Assembly (NCBI GenBank): GCA_964609495.1
Contig: CAZSTA010000036.1
Location: 1 to 23,388 of the forward strand
DNA: 23,388 bases
From: CAZSTA01 sp964609495 [NCBI: uncultured bacterium]
GTDB taxonomy: Bacteria > CAZSTA01
Direction: 5' to 3'
In this document: piece after piece, positions 13,329-21,714 of the stretch
How the letters are laid out: each line of letters opens with the position of its first letter
Position numbering within the stretch: position 1 is the stretch's first letter
The notes under the pieces: generated by a model
The model's input: the letters and a program-made list of their open reading frames with translations, nothing else
The model's database searches: none
What the model was told of the DNA's origin: nothing
Made by a program: the position numbers and the translations under genes

Positions 13329-14702
13329 CTATCGGACATCATATCTTAGAAATGAGATATAGGACGCGATGAAAAAGAACACATTAAAGAAGATGAGCAG
13401 AATAATATCGGTCCAAACATTCCTCATATCATCAGCTAGACTCTTATCAGAATAGACGAAGGGAGGCATATCGCTTACATCCACCGTAGCAACAAGATTA
13501 GCTGGTCCCCCTTCCTTTATCTTCTTAAATGAGTACTTTATGAACTCGGCTTTGAATCTCCTAACGCTCTCCTTAAAGTGTCGCTGGCGGCTCTCATCGG
13601 TTCGCGCTAGAGCTGACACTGCACTGGCATAAGAGGCCGCGGGCGATATTCTGGCTATATTCTTAGCTATGCTCAACTGCTTGTCCAATTTCTTCTCGAA
13701 TGATACCTGGATCTCCTGTTTCCTCCGACTGATATTCTCAAACATCTGATCCTGCCTGGGATTGGAGAAGATGTCAGGAGTGAAGCGGAATCCCTTCTCC
13801 TTCTGAAACTCGTATAGCCACTCTTCGTAATCATCTATCTCCTCCTGCTCCACCCTTGCTTTCTCTGTTTGTATCTGCTGAATCGAAGGTATAGGATATA
13901 TCTGCTTAGCTACCACAGTGCTTAATTTGGGAATCGCTAGAACAAAGATCGCCCAGATCAGAAGTAGGGATAAGAGAGTAGTTGAAGATCTGGCAGTATT
14001 TGAGGACACGAATAACCCTATATTGAAGAATACGAATATGTAGAGGAAGGAGATGAGGAGGATGAGGCCTATTCTCATCCAATCCTCACTATTCAGGATA
14101 AAAACTGGGGATAACCTCATAATTAGAAAACCACCTAAAAGGGAGATTATAAAGGGAGTCACTAAGCTTAGATATCCCCCTATAACCTTCCCTAAGATCA
14201 CATAGTCTCTGGGGAGGGCATTAGCCAACATCAAACGCAGAGTCCCTCTTTCCTTCTCTCCAGAGATAGCATCATAGGTGAATAATATCGCTAATAGACT
14301 CATAACCACCCTCACGATGAAGCTGAGATCTAGAGTTCCGAAGAGGGCAAACATAGGATTACTGTCAAATATGCTTCTCTCCCAGTCTAGATCGAAGAAG
14401 GAGGATACCCTCATAACTTTACCTATTGCTCTCTCCATACCCTCAGATATCGTGCTTAAGATCGTGGGAGGTTTATCGATCTGCACTCCTAAGAAAGCCA
14501 AAAGCAATCCCCCTATATAGCTAGTAACTGTCTTCTTATGCAGGGTCACATTATTTCGATAATCCTCTAGATCCTTTTTATATTTCTGAGTCAAGGTATA
14601 GACACTGGTAAATATTAAGACTAGGCAAAGAATGAAGGAGATTATGAATCTGAAGCTTAGAACGTTATGCATAAACTCCTTTTTAATTATCGTTCCAAAC
14701 AT
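13329..14702 (-). CDS. ABC-2 type permease, paralogue 2
   Basis: The 457-aa permease has one N-terminal helix (about 17-39), then a large extracytoplasmic segment. A cluster of about four helices (about 130-265) holds the conserved SGEKERGTLRLMLANALPR motif. A second soluble segment rich in charged coils (about 275-400) and a final helix (about 430-452) complete it. It is clearly paralogous to the upstream permease (both open with KKEF..NVLSFRFIISF and share the layout), so the two probably form a heterodimer. The motif GE(K/R)ERGTL is typical of ABC-2/NosY-GldF-type permeases. The start is ATG with AAAGGTGAG. It lies 43 bp after paralogue 1 and 6 bp before the ATPase. Confidence 0.88.
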   Translation of the reverse strand: MFGTIIKKEFMHNVLSFRFIISFILCLVLIFTSVYTLTQKYKKDLEDYRNNVTLHKKTVTSYIGGLLLAFLGVQIDKPPTILSTISEGMERAIGKVMRVSSFFDLDWERSIFDSNPMFALFGTLDLSFIVRVVMSLLAILFTYDAISGEKERGTLRLMLANALPRDYVILGKVIGGYLSLVTPFIISLLGGFLIMRLSPVFILNSEDWMRIGLILLISFLYIFVFFNIGLFVSSNTARSSTTLLSLLLIWAIFVLAIPKLSTVVAKQIYPIPSIQQIQTEKARVEQEEIDDYEEWLYEFQKEKGFRFTPDIFSNPRQDQMFENISRRKQEIQVSFEKKLDKQLSIAKNIARISPAASYASAVSALARTDESRQRHFKESVRRFKAEFIKYSFKKIKEGGPANLVATVDVSDMPPFVYSDKSLADDMRNVWTDIILLIFFNVFFFIASYISFLRYDVR

Positions 14703-14745
14703 AATATCTCACCTTTCAGGTATGCATATTCCTAATGATAGGTTG

Positions 14746-16125
14746 CTATATCAAATCATATCTCAAAAACGATATATAGGCGGACATAAAGAAGAGAACT
14801 CCGAAAGCGGAAAGTAAAATTATATCAAGCCATACCTCTCGCAAGCTATCCGATAATCCTTCATCCTTATAGTTGAACTCGGGCAAGCCACTAACATCTA
14901 TCCTTTTATTGGGATCGATTAGGGAGGTATCATAAGCCGAGTATAGGGTGGATTGATCCTTTTCCATAGTATCAAAGCAGAACTTCATAAACTCTCTCTG
15001 ATAGTTACGAGCCACATTTAAGAAGTGTTGCTGATGATTGAGACCAGTGCGAGAGAGAGCCGCAAGGGAATAGGCGTAGGAAGAAGAGGGAGATATCCTG
15101 GATATATTGCGAGCGAGTTGTAACTGTTTAAACCACTTCTTCTCATAAGACTCCTCTACTTTTCTCTTTCTCTCAGTTATATTAGCGAACATCTCGTTCT
15201 GTCTTTCGCTAAAGGACATACCCGAGCCACCCATCTCGTTCCATAGCAAGAAAGCGAAGATCTCCTCCTGCTCTATCATCTGTTCCTCGGTGCGCACCTC
15301 CTGGGAGGAGGGCAGGGGAGATACTTGATCGGCGATCACCATACTTATCTTGGGGACGGCTAAGACGAATATCGCCCAGATAAGAAGGAGGGCTAAAAGA
15401 GAGGTGGCTGAATTTTTGGTTCGGGAGGAGACGAATAATCCTAAGTTGAAAAAGACGAATATATAGAGAAAGGATAGCAATACGATCAAAAGCACTCTAA
15501 TCCAGTCCTCCCCAACCAATCTAAAGACCGGGGAGAAGTTCATCGCGATGAAGCCACCGATTAGAGAGACAACGAAGGGCATAAGAAGACTTAGATATCC
15601 GCCTAATACTTTACCCAAGATTATAGAGTATCGAGGAACGGCATTAGCCATTATAAGACGAAGTGTTCCCCTCTCCCGTTCGCCGGAGACCGCGTCATAA
15701 GTGAACAGTATCGCTAATAGACTCACAACGATTCGAATGATGAAGTTCAGATCCAAGGCGCCGAAGATCGAGATCATCGGATCTTCCTCAGCTAAATTTC
15801 CTCTCAAAGTGGGAGTGAAAAAGGTTGATATTCGCAGAACTTTACCGGCGAAATCCTCCATTCCCCTAGCTATAACGCTTAAGACTGTAGGACGTTTATC
15901 GACCTCTATACCGGAGAATCCCAGATAGAAGCCACTGGTATAATTCTTAACCGCCCTCTGGTGCATTACTACGCTCTTTCGATAGTTCTGCAATTCCTCT
16001 CCATAATCCTGAACAAGCGTCCAAGAACTCACCATTATTAATATGAAGCAGAGAACGAAGGATATGATGAATCTAAAACTTAACACGTTTTCCAAGAATT
16101 CCTTCTTAGCTATGATCCAGATCAT
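14746..16125 (-). CDS. ABC-2 type permease, paralogue 1
   Basis: The 459-aa permease has the same architecture as its downstream neighbour: N-terminal helix (about 17-39), extracytoplasmic segment, helix cluster (about 130-265) with SGERERGTLRLIMANAVPR, soluble charged segment, C-terminal helix (about 435-455). The two differ mostly in the soluble parts, for example PLPSSQEVRTEEQMIEQEE here against PIPSIQQIQTEKARVEQEE. This suggests an old tandem duplication with specialisation. The start is ATG with GGGAGGAT, 17 bp after the NEW3-like gene. It probably pairs with paralogue 2 and the shared ATPase in one transporter. No binding protein of the importer type is in the operon, which favours export or envelope remodelling. 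Confidence 0.88.
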   Translation of the reverse strand: MIWIIAKKEFLENVLSFRFIISFVLCFILIMVSSWTLVQDYGEELQNYRKSVVMHQRAVKNYTSGFYLGFSGIEVDKRPTVLSVIARGMEDFAGKVLRISTFFTPTLRGNLAEEDPMISIFGALDLNFIIRIVVSLLAILFTYDAVSGERERGTLRLIMANAVPRYSIILGKVLGGYLSLLMPFVVSLIGGFIAMNFSPVFRLVGEDWIRVLLIVLLSFLYIFVFFNLGLFVSSRTKNSATSLLALLLIWAIFVLAVPKISMVIADQVSPLPSSQEVRTEEQMIEQEEIFAFLLWNEMGGSGMSFSERQNEMFANITERKRKVEESYEKKWFKQLQLARNISRISPSSSYAYSLAALSRTGLNHQQHFLNVARNYQREFMKFCFDTMEKDQSTLYSAYDTSLIDPNKRIDVSGLPEFNYKDEGLSDSLREVWLDIILLSAFGVLFFMSAYISFLRYDLI

Positions 16126-16142
16126 ATAATCCTCCCAGAGAG

Positions 16143-17453
16143 CTATCTCCTACTTAATCTCACGGTGAATATAGCTACTCCTATTACTAATACGATCAAA
16201 ACTCCGGTCAAAATTATATTACCTGTTATCCCCGCAGGTTTGCCCAGATTTATGCGAACGGACTTTTCCTCAGATTCGACCAGTTTATTATTAACAGTGC
16301 AATTTGCCGAGACTACTAGCTCGAAGTCTCCTACTCCCTCCTCTGGAGGGGGAGTCAGGGTCATCTTCACCAGTTGTTCCTTACCTACGGGCAAGGAGTC
16401 TATCTTTTCGGGATCGAGTTCTATCTCCCATTGATAGGGAATGCTCGTTTCTATCTTAATATCTCTCAACTCCAAAGTCCCCTTATTCTTAACGCTCATC
16501 CTGATATGCGCCTTCTCACCTGGTTTGATCTGCTCGAATAAATTGGAGGCATAAAGCTCCAACTCTCCAACTCCTCGGGGAGTGAGCATTAACTCTACGT
16601 TAGTCCCTCTCAAGTTCATAAGCTCTTTAGGGACAGCCTTTCCTCTCGCTTGTAATTCAGCCGCTACCTCGACCTTTTGATCGACTACTAGAGCATAGAA
16701 AGTGATCGTATTATCTAATAGCTCCTTATCCTTGAGTTCCTCGGGAAGATAAACAACTAATGAGAGATCTTTTAGATATTCTTCCTCGGTGAACTTGGTA
16801 CTGGAAAGACGAGCATTGGTCTTAGGATCTATGAAGTCGGAGGTTATATCCTCGGGAAGTCCACTAACCAGCAACTTATAAGTCCCTTCGGCGCCAGTTA
16901 GAGTCTCTATACTTATATCATAAGTAATGTCGCTTCCGAGATTCCCCTCCTGAGCGAACTGCACCGAGTTTATCCTGATATCCCCTGAGGTGGTATCTTT
17001 CAGAAGCCTAACCCTTCTCTCTATATAACTACCAAGATATTCCAATCCTATATCCAGCTCATTTACATTCTTTAATAGCTCGAAGGATAAAGTCTTCTCC
17101 TGATTATACTTAAGAGCAGGTATCCTTTGTTCATAGGGAGTAGTAATAATAACTCCGTTACTTCTTAAATAGACATAGACATTATCTATCTCATCCTCAA
17201 CGGTCACCTCGTAATAAGGGGCTCCGCTTTCATAACGCCTTTCTACTTCTTTAGTATATTCCCTAGTTACGTTCTTTAGAGTGACTTCGACCATCTTCGA
17301 ACCATCTTCGGATACATATCTCTTAGCACCAACTATTTCTATGTGAGGTAAGCCATCTGGTAAGAATATCCTATATTCAGCGGAAAAAACATCTGTCTTT
17401 AAGGGCATCAAGGCTATAGAAATCAGAATTATCAAATATAATTTTCCTTTCAA
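16143..17453 (-). CDS. Exported membrane-anchored NEW3-like protein
   Basis: The 436-aa protein has a signal peptide (about 1-24), a long beta-rich extracytoplasmic region and a C-terminal membrane helix (about 412-432) ending RLSRR. Around residues 295-405 is a NEW3/CARDB-type immunoglobulin-like domain (ELYASNLFEQIKPGEKAHIR, VKNKGTLELRDIKIETSIP, PPPEEGVGDFELVVSANCTV). The first half also looks like stacked beta-sandwich domains. The start is TTG with AAAAGGGG upstream; no better ATG is nearby. It is the first gene of the ABC-2 operon, so it is probably a partner that binds or presents the substrate outside the membrane. NEW3 domains often accompany carbohydrate-active or surface proteins, but no catalytic motif is visible. 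Confidence 0.75.
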   Translation of the reverse strand: MKGKLYLIILISIALMPLKTDVFSAEYRIFLPDGLPHIEIVGAKRYVSEDGSKMVEVTLKNVTREYTKEVERRYESGAPYYEVTVEDEIDNVYVYLRSNGVIITTPYEQRIPALKYNQEKTLSFELLKNVNELDIGLEYLGSYIERRVRLLKDTTSGDIRINSVQFAQEGNLGSDITYDISIETLTGAEGTYKLLVSGLPEDITSDFIDPKTNARLSSTKFTEEEYLKDLSLVVYLPEELKDKELLDNTITFYALVVDQKVEVAAELQARGKAVPKELMNLRGTNVELMLTPRGVGELELYASNLFEQIKPGEKAHIRMSVKNKGTLELRDIKIETSIPYQWEIELDPEKIDSLPVGKEQLVKMTLTPPPEEGVGDFELVVSANCTVNNKLVESEEKSVRINLGKPAGITGNIILTGVLIVLVIGVAIFTVRLSRR

Positions 17454-17502
17454 CTTCGATTACCCCTTTTCTTGAGAAACCCGAGTTGGTAACCTAACAT
17501 TA

Positions 17503-17511
17503 ATTATACCA
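17503..17511 (-). promoter_or_regulatory. Extended -10 promoter of the ABC-2 operon
   Basis: The minus strand reads TGGTATAAT, an extended -10 with no clear -35. It lies about 50 bp upstream of the NEW3-like gene, back to back with the importer promoter at 17546-17574. Confidence 0.5.
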
Positions 17512-17545
17512 AATTTTATCGAGAAAATAAAGATAAAAGTCATTC

Positions 17546-17574
17546 TTGACTTTATAACTAAGGTGTGATATAAT
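17546..17574 (+). promoter_or_regulatory. Sigma-70 promoter of the sugar ABC operon
   Basis: TTGACT (17546-17551), a 17-bp spacer and TATAAT (17569-17574), with an extended TGA before the -10, form a near-consensus promoter. Transcription from about 17581 leaves a 120-nt leader containing a nested inverted repeat. Confidence 0.85.
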
Positions 17575-17600
17575 ACAAATTAGGACTTCCTCTTTAAATT

Positions 17601-17656
17601 TTCGGGGAGCGCACAATGAAAATAATTTCGCTTGAGAAATTGCGCCATCTCCCGAA
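17601..17656 (+). promoter_or_regulatory. Nested inverted repeat in the importer leader
   Basis: TTCGGG (17601-17606) pairs with CCCGAA (17651-17656), GCGCA (17609-17613) with TGCGC (17641-17645), and ATTTC (17625-17629) with GAAAT (17636-17640). At DNA level the inner AATTTC-N6-GAAATT could be an operator for a LacI- or ROK-type repressor. At RNA level the whole could be a regulatory stem. It lies 45 bp before the binding-protein start and has no T-tract, so it is not a simple terminator. Confidence 0.5.
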
Positions 17657-17701
17657 GATAAAGAGCGAGTCAAATACAAAATAAAAAAAGGAGGAATAGA
17701 A

Positions 17702-19033
17702 ATGTCTTGGAAGAAAGGTGTAGTACTAATCTTATCACTCACCTTACTATTTACCTTGTTTAGCTCAGCGCTAGCTGAGGAGAAGATCAAGATGAAGTTC
17801 ACCTATTGGGGTAGTGCCCTGGAGAAAAAGGTGGTCGTCGATCTGGTGGAAGACTTTATGGAGATTCATCCCGATGTCGAGATCGAGGCTATCCATATTC
17901 CTGATGCTTACACGGAAAAGATAAGCGCTATGGTAGCTGGTGGAGTAGCTCCAGATGTCGGTTATCTTGGCGAGGCAATAGCCTTAGAGTGGGCGGAGGA
18001 AGGAATAATCAAGGATTTGACCCCTTATATCGAGAGCGACCCCACCTTTGAACCTCGCCTTGAGATGGCCTGGTATTACTATGATGGAGGGAAGAAGACG
18101 CTGGCTACGAACACCGCAGTAGAGGTTATGTTATTCTGGTATAATAAGGATATGTTCGATAATGCCGGTGTAGATTATCCTCCTGCCAAGGCTGAAGAGG
18201 CTTGGACTTGGGATGAGCTTGTCGATGTAGCTAAGAAGATGACGCTCGATCGGAGTGGAAACCATCCTGATGATGAGGATTTTGATTCAACTAACGTCAA
18301 GACCTTTGGTATAAGTCCTGGCACCTGGTGGGCGCCGGTCCTGCCCTTTATCTGGAGTAACGAGGGCGCCCTATTCACTGAGGATGGAATGGATACCCTG
18401 ATCGACAGCCCTGAAACCATCGAGGCTCTCCAGGGACTCGGGGATTTGATCCACAAGTATCATGTCGCTCCTACGCCAGCTCAACAAGCCAACCTACCTT
18501 CCTTCAGCATTATGCTACAGAGTCAGCAGGTAGCTATGGTAGTGGATGGACAATGGGCACTTCTTGATTTGGCTCAAGCTCGCTTCACCCTGGGAGTAGC
18601 TCCGATACCAGTATTTAAGAAACCCGTGTGTGTCGAGTTGGGCGCCCCTTCAGTTATCTTTAAATCGACCAAATATCCAGATATGTCTTGGGAGTTTTAC
18701 AAGTGGCACACTAGCGCGGAGGGATGCTTACCTCTTCTCCAAAATGGTCTGTGGATGCCCCTCCAGACGAATTGGTATACCGAACCTGAACTACTGGAGA
18801 AGTGGCTCACCCCCGATGTTCATCCACCTGAGTATAAGACAGCCGTGGTGGATTACCTTCTTGGCTACGGACGTTCAGCTCCGATCTACTATCTAAGGAA
18901 CTGGCCAAAGATCATAGATACTATCAATGCTGATCTGGATTCGATATGGCTTGGAGAGCAGACGGCTGAGAAGACTTGTGGCGAGTTAGCTCCGAAAGTC
19001 AAGGAGATGATGCAAGGTAGATATGATCGTTAA
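17702..19033 (+). CDS. Carbohydrate ABC transporter substrate-binding protein
   Basis: The 443-aa protein is a family-1 extracellular solute-binding protein (MalE/UgpB type). A signal peptide (1-25, cleaved after SSALA) leads to KFTYWGSALEKKVVVDLVEDF. The family motifs APDVGYLGEAIALEWAEEGII and LFWYNKDMFDNAGVDYPP follow, and then QVAMVVDGQWALLDL. There is no lipobox Cys, so it is a free periplasmic protein, as expected in a diderm. The start is ATG with AAAAGGAGG. It is first in an operon with two permeases; a GC-rich hairpin separates it from them, which usually yields more binding protein than permease. Many Trp/Tyr residues suit stacking against sugar rings. The exact sugar is not predictable, and no glycosidase or ATPase lies nearby. 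Confidence 0.93.
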   Translation: MSWKKGVVLILSLTLLFTLFSSALAEEKIKMKFTYWGSALEKKVVVDLVEDFMEIHPDVEIEAIHIPDAYTEKISAMVAGGVAPDVGYLGEAIALEWAEEGIIKDLTPYIESDPTFEPRLEMAWYYYDGGKKTLATNTAVEVMLFWYNKDMFDNAGVDYPPAKAEEAWTWDELVDVAKKMTLDRSGNHPDDEDFDSTNVKTFGISPGTWWAPVLPFIWSNEGALFTEDGMDTLIDSPETIEALQGLGDLIHKYHVAPTPAQQANLPSFSIMLQSQQVAMVVDGQWALLDLAQARFTLGVAPIPVFKKPVCVELGAPSVIFKSTKYPDMSWEFYKWHTSAEGCLPLLQNGLWMPLQTNWYTEPELLEKWLTPDVHPPEYKTAVVDYLLGYGRSAPIYYLRNWPKIIDTINADLDSIWLGEQTAEKTCGELAPKVKEMMQGRYDR

Positions 19034-19040
19034 CGATTCA

Positions 19041-19075
19041 GAGTCCCCGGCTGGGAGTTTCCCCACCGGGGACTC
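19041..19075 (+). terminator. Intercistronic hairpin after the binding-protein gene
   Basis: GAGTCCCCGG (19041-19050) pairs perfectly with CCGGGGACTC (19066-19075), and an inner TGGG/CCCA stem extends it. Only CGCTTTAC follows, so it is more likely a 3'-end stabiliser or partial terminator than a full stop. Such structures commonly set a binding-protein excess in importer operons. Confidence 0.7.
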
Positions 19076-19095
19076 CGCTTTACAAGGATTGAGCT

Positions 19096-20016
19096 ATGAC
19101 AACAATGACTAAAGCTAGGAAAATGCGTCGCATCGGCCGGAAGGAAGCGATGTGGGGTATTATTTTCGCCCTTCCTGCTATGTTAGGTTTTCTGATCTGG
19201 ACTGTGGGACCTATGCTAGCTAGCTTTGGCCTTAGTCTAACTAGATGGACTGTTGCCGGGCAACCTCAATTTACCGGGTTGGCGAACTACCGGGCTATGT
19301 TCTTTGAAGATGACCTGTTCTGGAAGTCGATCGGCGTCACTGCTTATTATGCTATTGGAAGCGTCCCCGCGGTGACCATTTCCGCTTTTCTAGTGGCGAT
19401 GCTCCTGAACCAGAAGGTTAAGGCGTTAGCTACCTTCCGGACCATCTTTTATCTTCCTTCCATCGTCCCCGTGATCGCTAGTTCAGTGCTCTGGATGTGG
19501 CTCTTCAATCCCGATTTCGGACTACTGAATTTAATACTTGGGAAGTTTGGGCTTCCTCGTCTGCAATGGATATATAGTTCTCGACAGGTGATTCCTTCAT
19601 TGATCATGATGAGTGGATGGGCGATGGGAAACACTATGGTGATCTTCCTAGCTGGACTGCAAGGAGTCCCTCAGTACCTCTATGAAGTAGTAGAGATCGA
19701 CGGGGGGAATTGGTGGCACAAATTTCGCCACATCACTATCCCGATGATATCTCCTATTATCTTTTTCAACGTGGTGATGAACATCATCGGCAGTTTTCAG
19801 GTCTTCACCCAAGCCTATATTATGACCGACGGAGGGCCAAAAAACGCTAGCTTGTTCTATGTATTCTATCTTTATCGTAGTGCTTTCCTATACAATAAGA
19901 TGGGATATGCCTGCGGTCTAGCCTGGATACTCTTCTTGATCATCTTAGCCTTTACAATAGTTGTCTTCAAATCGGCTCCCTTCTGGGTCTATTACGAAGC
20001 GGAAAGGAGGCGGTAA
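19096..20016 (+). CDS. Sugar ABC transporter permease (MalF/UgpA type)
   Basis: The 306-aa permease has about six membrane helices: the first at about 19-42 (MWGIIFALPAMLGFLIW), the last at about 272-294. The EAA loop for ATPase docking reads EVVEIDGGNWWHKFRHITIP, with Asp-Gly-Gly where Asp-Gly-Ala is usual. TDGGPKNASLFYVFYLYRSAF is typical of the MalF/UgpA group. The start is ATG with AAGGA. Its stop is followed after one base by the second permease gene. It forms the translocation pore with that partner. The ATPase must be encoded elsewhere, as for shared MsmX/UgpC-type ATPases. Confidence 0.93.
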   Translation: MTTMTKARKMRRIGRKEAMWGIIFALPAMLGFLIWTVGPMLASFGLSLTRWTVAGQPQFTGLANYRAMFFEDDLFWKSIGVTAYYAIGSVPAVTISAFLVAMLLNQKVKALATFRTIFYLPSIVPVIASSVLWMWLFNPDFGLLNLILGKFGLPRLQWIYSSRQVIPSLIMMSGWAMGNTMVIFLAGLQGVPQYLYEVVEIDGGNWWHKFRHITIPMISPIIFFNVVMNIIGSFQVFTQAYIMTDGGPKNASLFYVFYLYRSAFLYNKMGYACGLAWILFLIILAFTIVVFKSAPFWVYYEAERRR

Positions 20017-20017
20017 T

Positions 20018-20899
20018 ATGGCTTCTCAAACATCTACCCGCTCCAAAGTCGCCTGGTGGCAGAGCAAAAGTGGAACGCGGAAGGCAGGTCGAGTTGTTAC
20101 CTACCTCCTATTGATCTTTGGTAGTATCGTTATGCTTATCCCTTTTGTCTGGCTGGTTCGTAGTTCGTTTATGGAGCTCGGTCAGATATTCATCATTCCT
20201 CCCGAATGGATCCCGCGTCCTTTTACTTTTATGAACTATGTGGATGCCTTCACTGCGGTGCCCTTCTTCCGCTACTTTCTTAATACAATGATCATCTTGG
20301 TTAGTGTGGAGGTGGGAGTGTTGCTCTCCAGTTCTATATCCGCCTATAGTTTTGCGCGTCTGCGTTGGCCGGGACGTAATCTGATCTTCGTCATTCTGCT
20401 CAGTGGACTTATGTTGCCCTATGCGGTGACTTTAATTCCCACTTTTATCCTATGGAGGTATCTGGGAGGGATCAACACGTTCCTTCCTCTGACGGTGCCA
20501 GCCTGGTTTGGAGGGGGAATCTTCAATATCTTCTTGTTACGGCAGTTCTTTATGACTATCCCTATCGAACTAGATGAAGCCGCTCATATCGACGGAGCTA
20601 CCTTCTTTCAAGTCTATTATAAGATCATTCTTCCTTTATCGAAACCAGCTTTGATCGTGGTCGCAGTTTTTAACTTTATGTGGGTCTGGAACGATTTCCT
20701 AGGACCGATTATCTACCTTAATGACCCGGATAAGTTCACTCTAGCTATTGGATTAGCAGGATTCAAAAGCATTTACTCCGCTCAGTGGCATCTCTTGATG
20801 GCGGCTTCCACCGCGGTTCTCCTGCCTATGATCATCGTGTTCTTCATTGGGCAGAAATATTTCATCCAGGGGATCGCCTTGACCGGGTTGAAAGGATGA
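20018..20899 (+). CDS. Sugar ABC transporter permease (MalG/UgpE type)
   Basis: The 293-aa permease has about six helices, the first at about 26-48 (VVTYLLLIFGSIVMLIPFVW), and the MalG-type EAA loop ELDEAAHIDGATFFQVYYKIILP. The family motif VWNDFLGPIIYLNDPDKFTLAIGL and the C-terminal QKYFIQGIALTGLKG are present. I chose ATG 20018 because AAAGGAGGCGG precedes it; a longer in-frame reading would run 57 nt back into the previous gene without a Shine-Dalgarno. It starts one base after the stop of the first permease, so the two are coupled. It is the last gene of the operon; a convergent DUF4384 gene begins after the hairpin at 20925-20956. Confidence 0.94.
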   Translation: MASQTSTRSKVAWWQSKSGTRKAGRVVTYLLLIFGSIVMLIPFVWLVRSSFMELGQIFIIPPEWIPRPFTFMNYVDAFTAVPFFRYFLNTMIILVSVEVGVLLSSSISAYSFARLRWPGRNLIFVILLSGLMLPYAVTLIPTFILWRYLGGINTFLPLTVPAWFGGGIFNIFLLRQFFMTIPIELDEAAHIDGATFFQVYYKIILPLSKPALIVVAVFNFMWVWNDFLGPIIYLNDPDKFTLAIGLAGFKSIYSAQWHLLMAASTAVLLPMIIVFFIGQKYFIQGIALTGLKG

Positions 20900-20918
20900 G
20901 ATTTTAAATATCTTCTAT

Positions 20919-20956
20919 AAAAAAATTAGCTCAGGGGAGAAATCCCCTGAGCTAAT
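20919..20956 (-). terminator. Terminator between convergent operons
   Basis: A perfect 14-bp stem (ATTAGCTCAGGGGA 20925-20938; TCCCCTGAGCTAAT 20943-20956) has a GAAA loop on the plus strand. On the minus strand a seven-U tract follows (A-run 20919-20925), so it terminates the DUF4384 gene. It may also stop the importer transcript, though CTATTAAAT on that side is weak. Confidence 0.9.
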
Positions 20957-20977
20957 CTATTAAATAGGGTTTCTAAT

Positions 20978-21613
20978 TTAACGATATCTGACGTAGAAGG
21001 TAACGGAGTCAGAAGCCCACTCCTTCGTGGAGACAGGCTTTACCTTAACCGCTAAAGCCTCGACGAAATCTGCTCCTTCCATATCGTTCTTAGCGACCTC
21101 GGCGAAACCAGATTCTTCATAGCCCCCGTACTCGCTCAAGGCTCTAGGGGTCAAGTTAATTCGACCAAGAGTAGCGATAGCCTTTATAACCTCTGTCCCG
21201 GGAGGTCCTTCTACTATGAAATCGAAGCCGTAGCTAGGAGCAGGGATTCTATAGATGCGGTTAGCTCTGACGAAGTTATTGGAATGATAAGCGTTGGGGA
21301 AGATAATAGTTACTCCACCTTGAGGGGGAAAATCTATCAGGGTTAAGTAACAATCCCTATCCGACTTGAAATAGACATAGAGTTTATCCCCTGGACGATA
21401 TACTCCCCCATCGCCTCTATCTACCCATACATCGACATAGAAAGGAGAAGTGGGGTTAACAACTACCTTTTTAACTTTTACCTGAAGGGCGGAGGCTCCT
21501 TCTTCTTCCTCCTCAACTGTTTTTGTTTCTATATCCTCTTGGGCAAAAGCTACGAAAGTAAACGCAAAGACTAACGTTAGGGCTAACAACAAACCAAATA
21601 GTTTCTTAACCAT
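20978..21613 (-). CDS. Secreted DUF4384-domain protein, paralogue 2
   Basis: The 211-aa protein has a signal peptide (1-24, cleaved after AFA) and an acidic linker (about 26-40, with EEEEEG). A DUF4384 domain (about 58-165) follows: VDRGDGGVYRPGDKLYVYF, DRDCYLTLIDFPPQGG, IIFPNAYHSNNFV, and GPPGTEVIKAIATL. It ends WASDSVTFYVRYR. The domain is a beta-sandwich of unknown biochemical role, often found in exported proteins beside kinases or peptidases. The start is ATG with AAAGGAGGT. A strong terminator lies just downstream. The neighbouring paralogue is very similar across the domain but lacks the acidic linker. It has one Cys, in RDCYLTL, and no lipobox. Confidence 0.85.
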   Translation of the reverse strand: MVKKLFGLLLALTLVFAFTFVAFAQEDIETKTVEEEEEGASALQVKVKKVVVNPTSPFYVDVWVDRGDGGVYRPGDKLYVYFKSDRDCYLTLIDFPPQGGVTIIFPNAYHSNNFVRANRIYRIPAPSYGFDFIVEGPPGTEVIKAIATLGRINLTPRALSEYGGYEESGFAEVAKNDMEGADFVEALAVKVKPVSTKEWASDSVTFYVRYR

Positions 21614-21658
21614 CTTATTTACCTCCTTTTAGTTAAACTTATATGTTCTCCATCCAAG

Positions 21659-21687
21659 TCTATAATATATTTATTTATCCCTGTCTA
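21659..21687 (-). promoter_or_regulatory. Possible promoter of DUF4384 paralogue 2
   Basis: The minus strand reads TAGACA (rc of 21682-21687), 17 bp, then TATAGA (rc of 21659-21664), matching 5 and 4 consensus bases. It lies between the two paralogues, so paralogue 2 may be transcribed independently. Confidence 0.45.
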
Positions 21688-21714
21688 TTTGATACCCCCT
21701 CTCTATAGAGATCA

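Noticed and set aside
19961-20017. A longer N-terminus for the second sugar permease
   Set aside because: It would lie inside the first permease gene with no Shine-Dalgarno; ATG 20018 has AAAGGAGG directly upstream.
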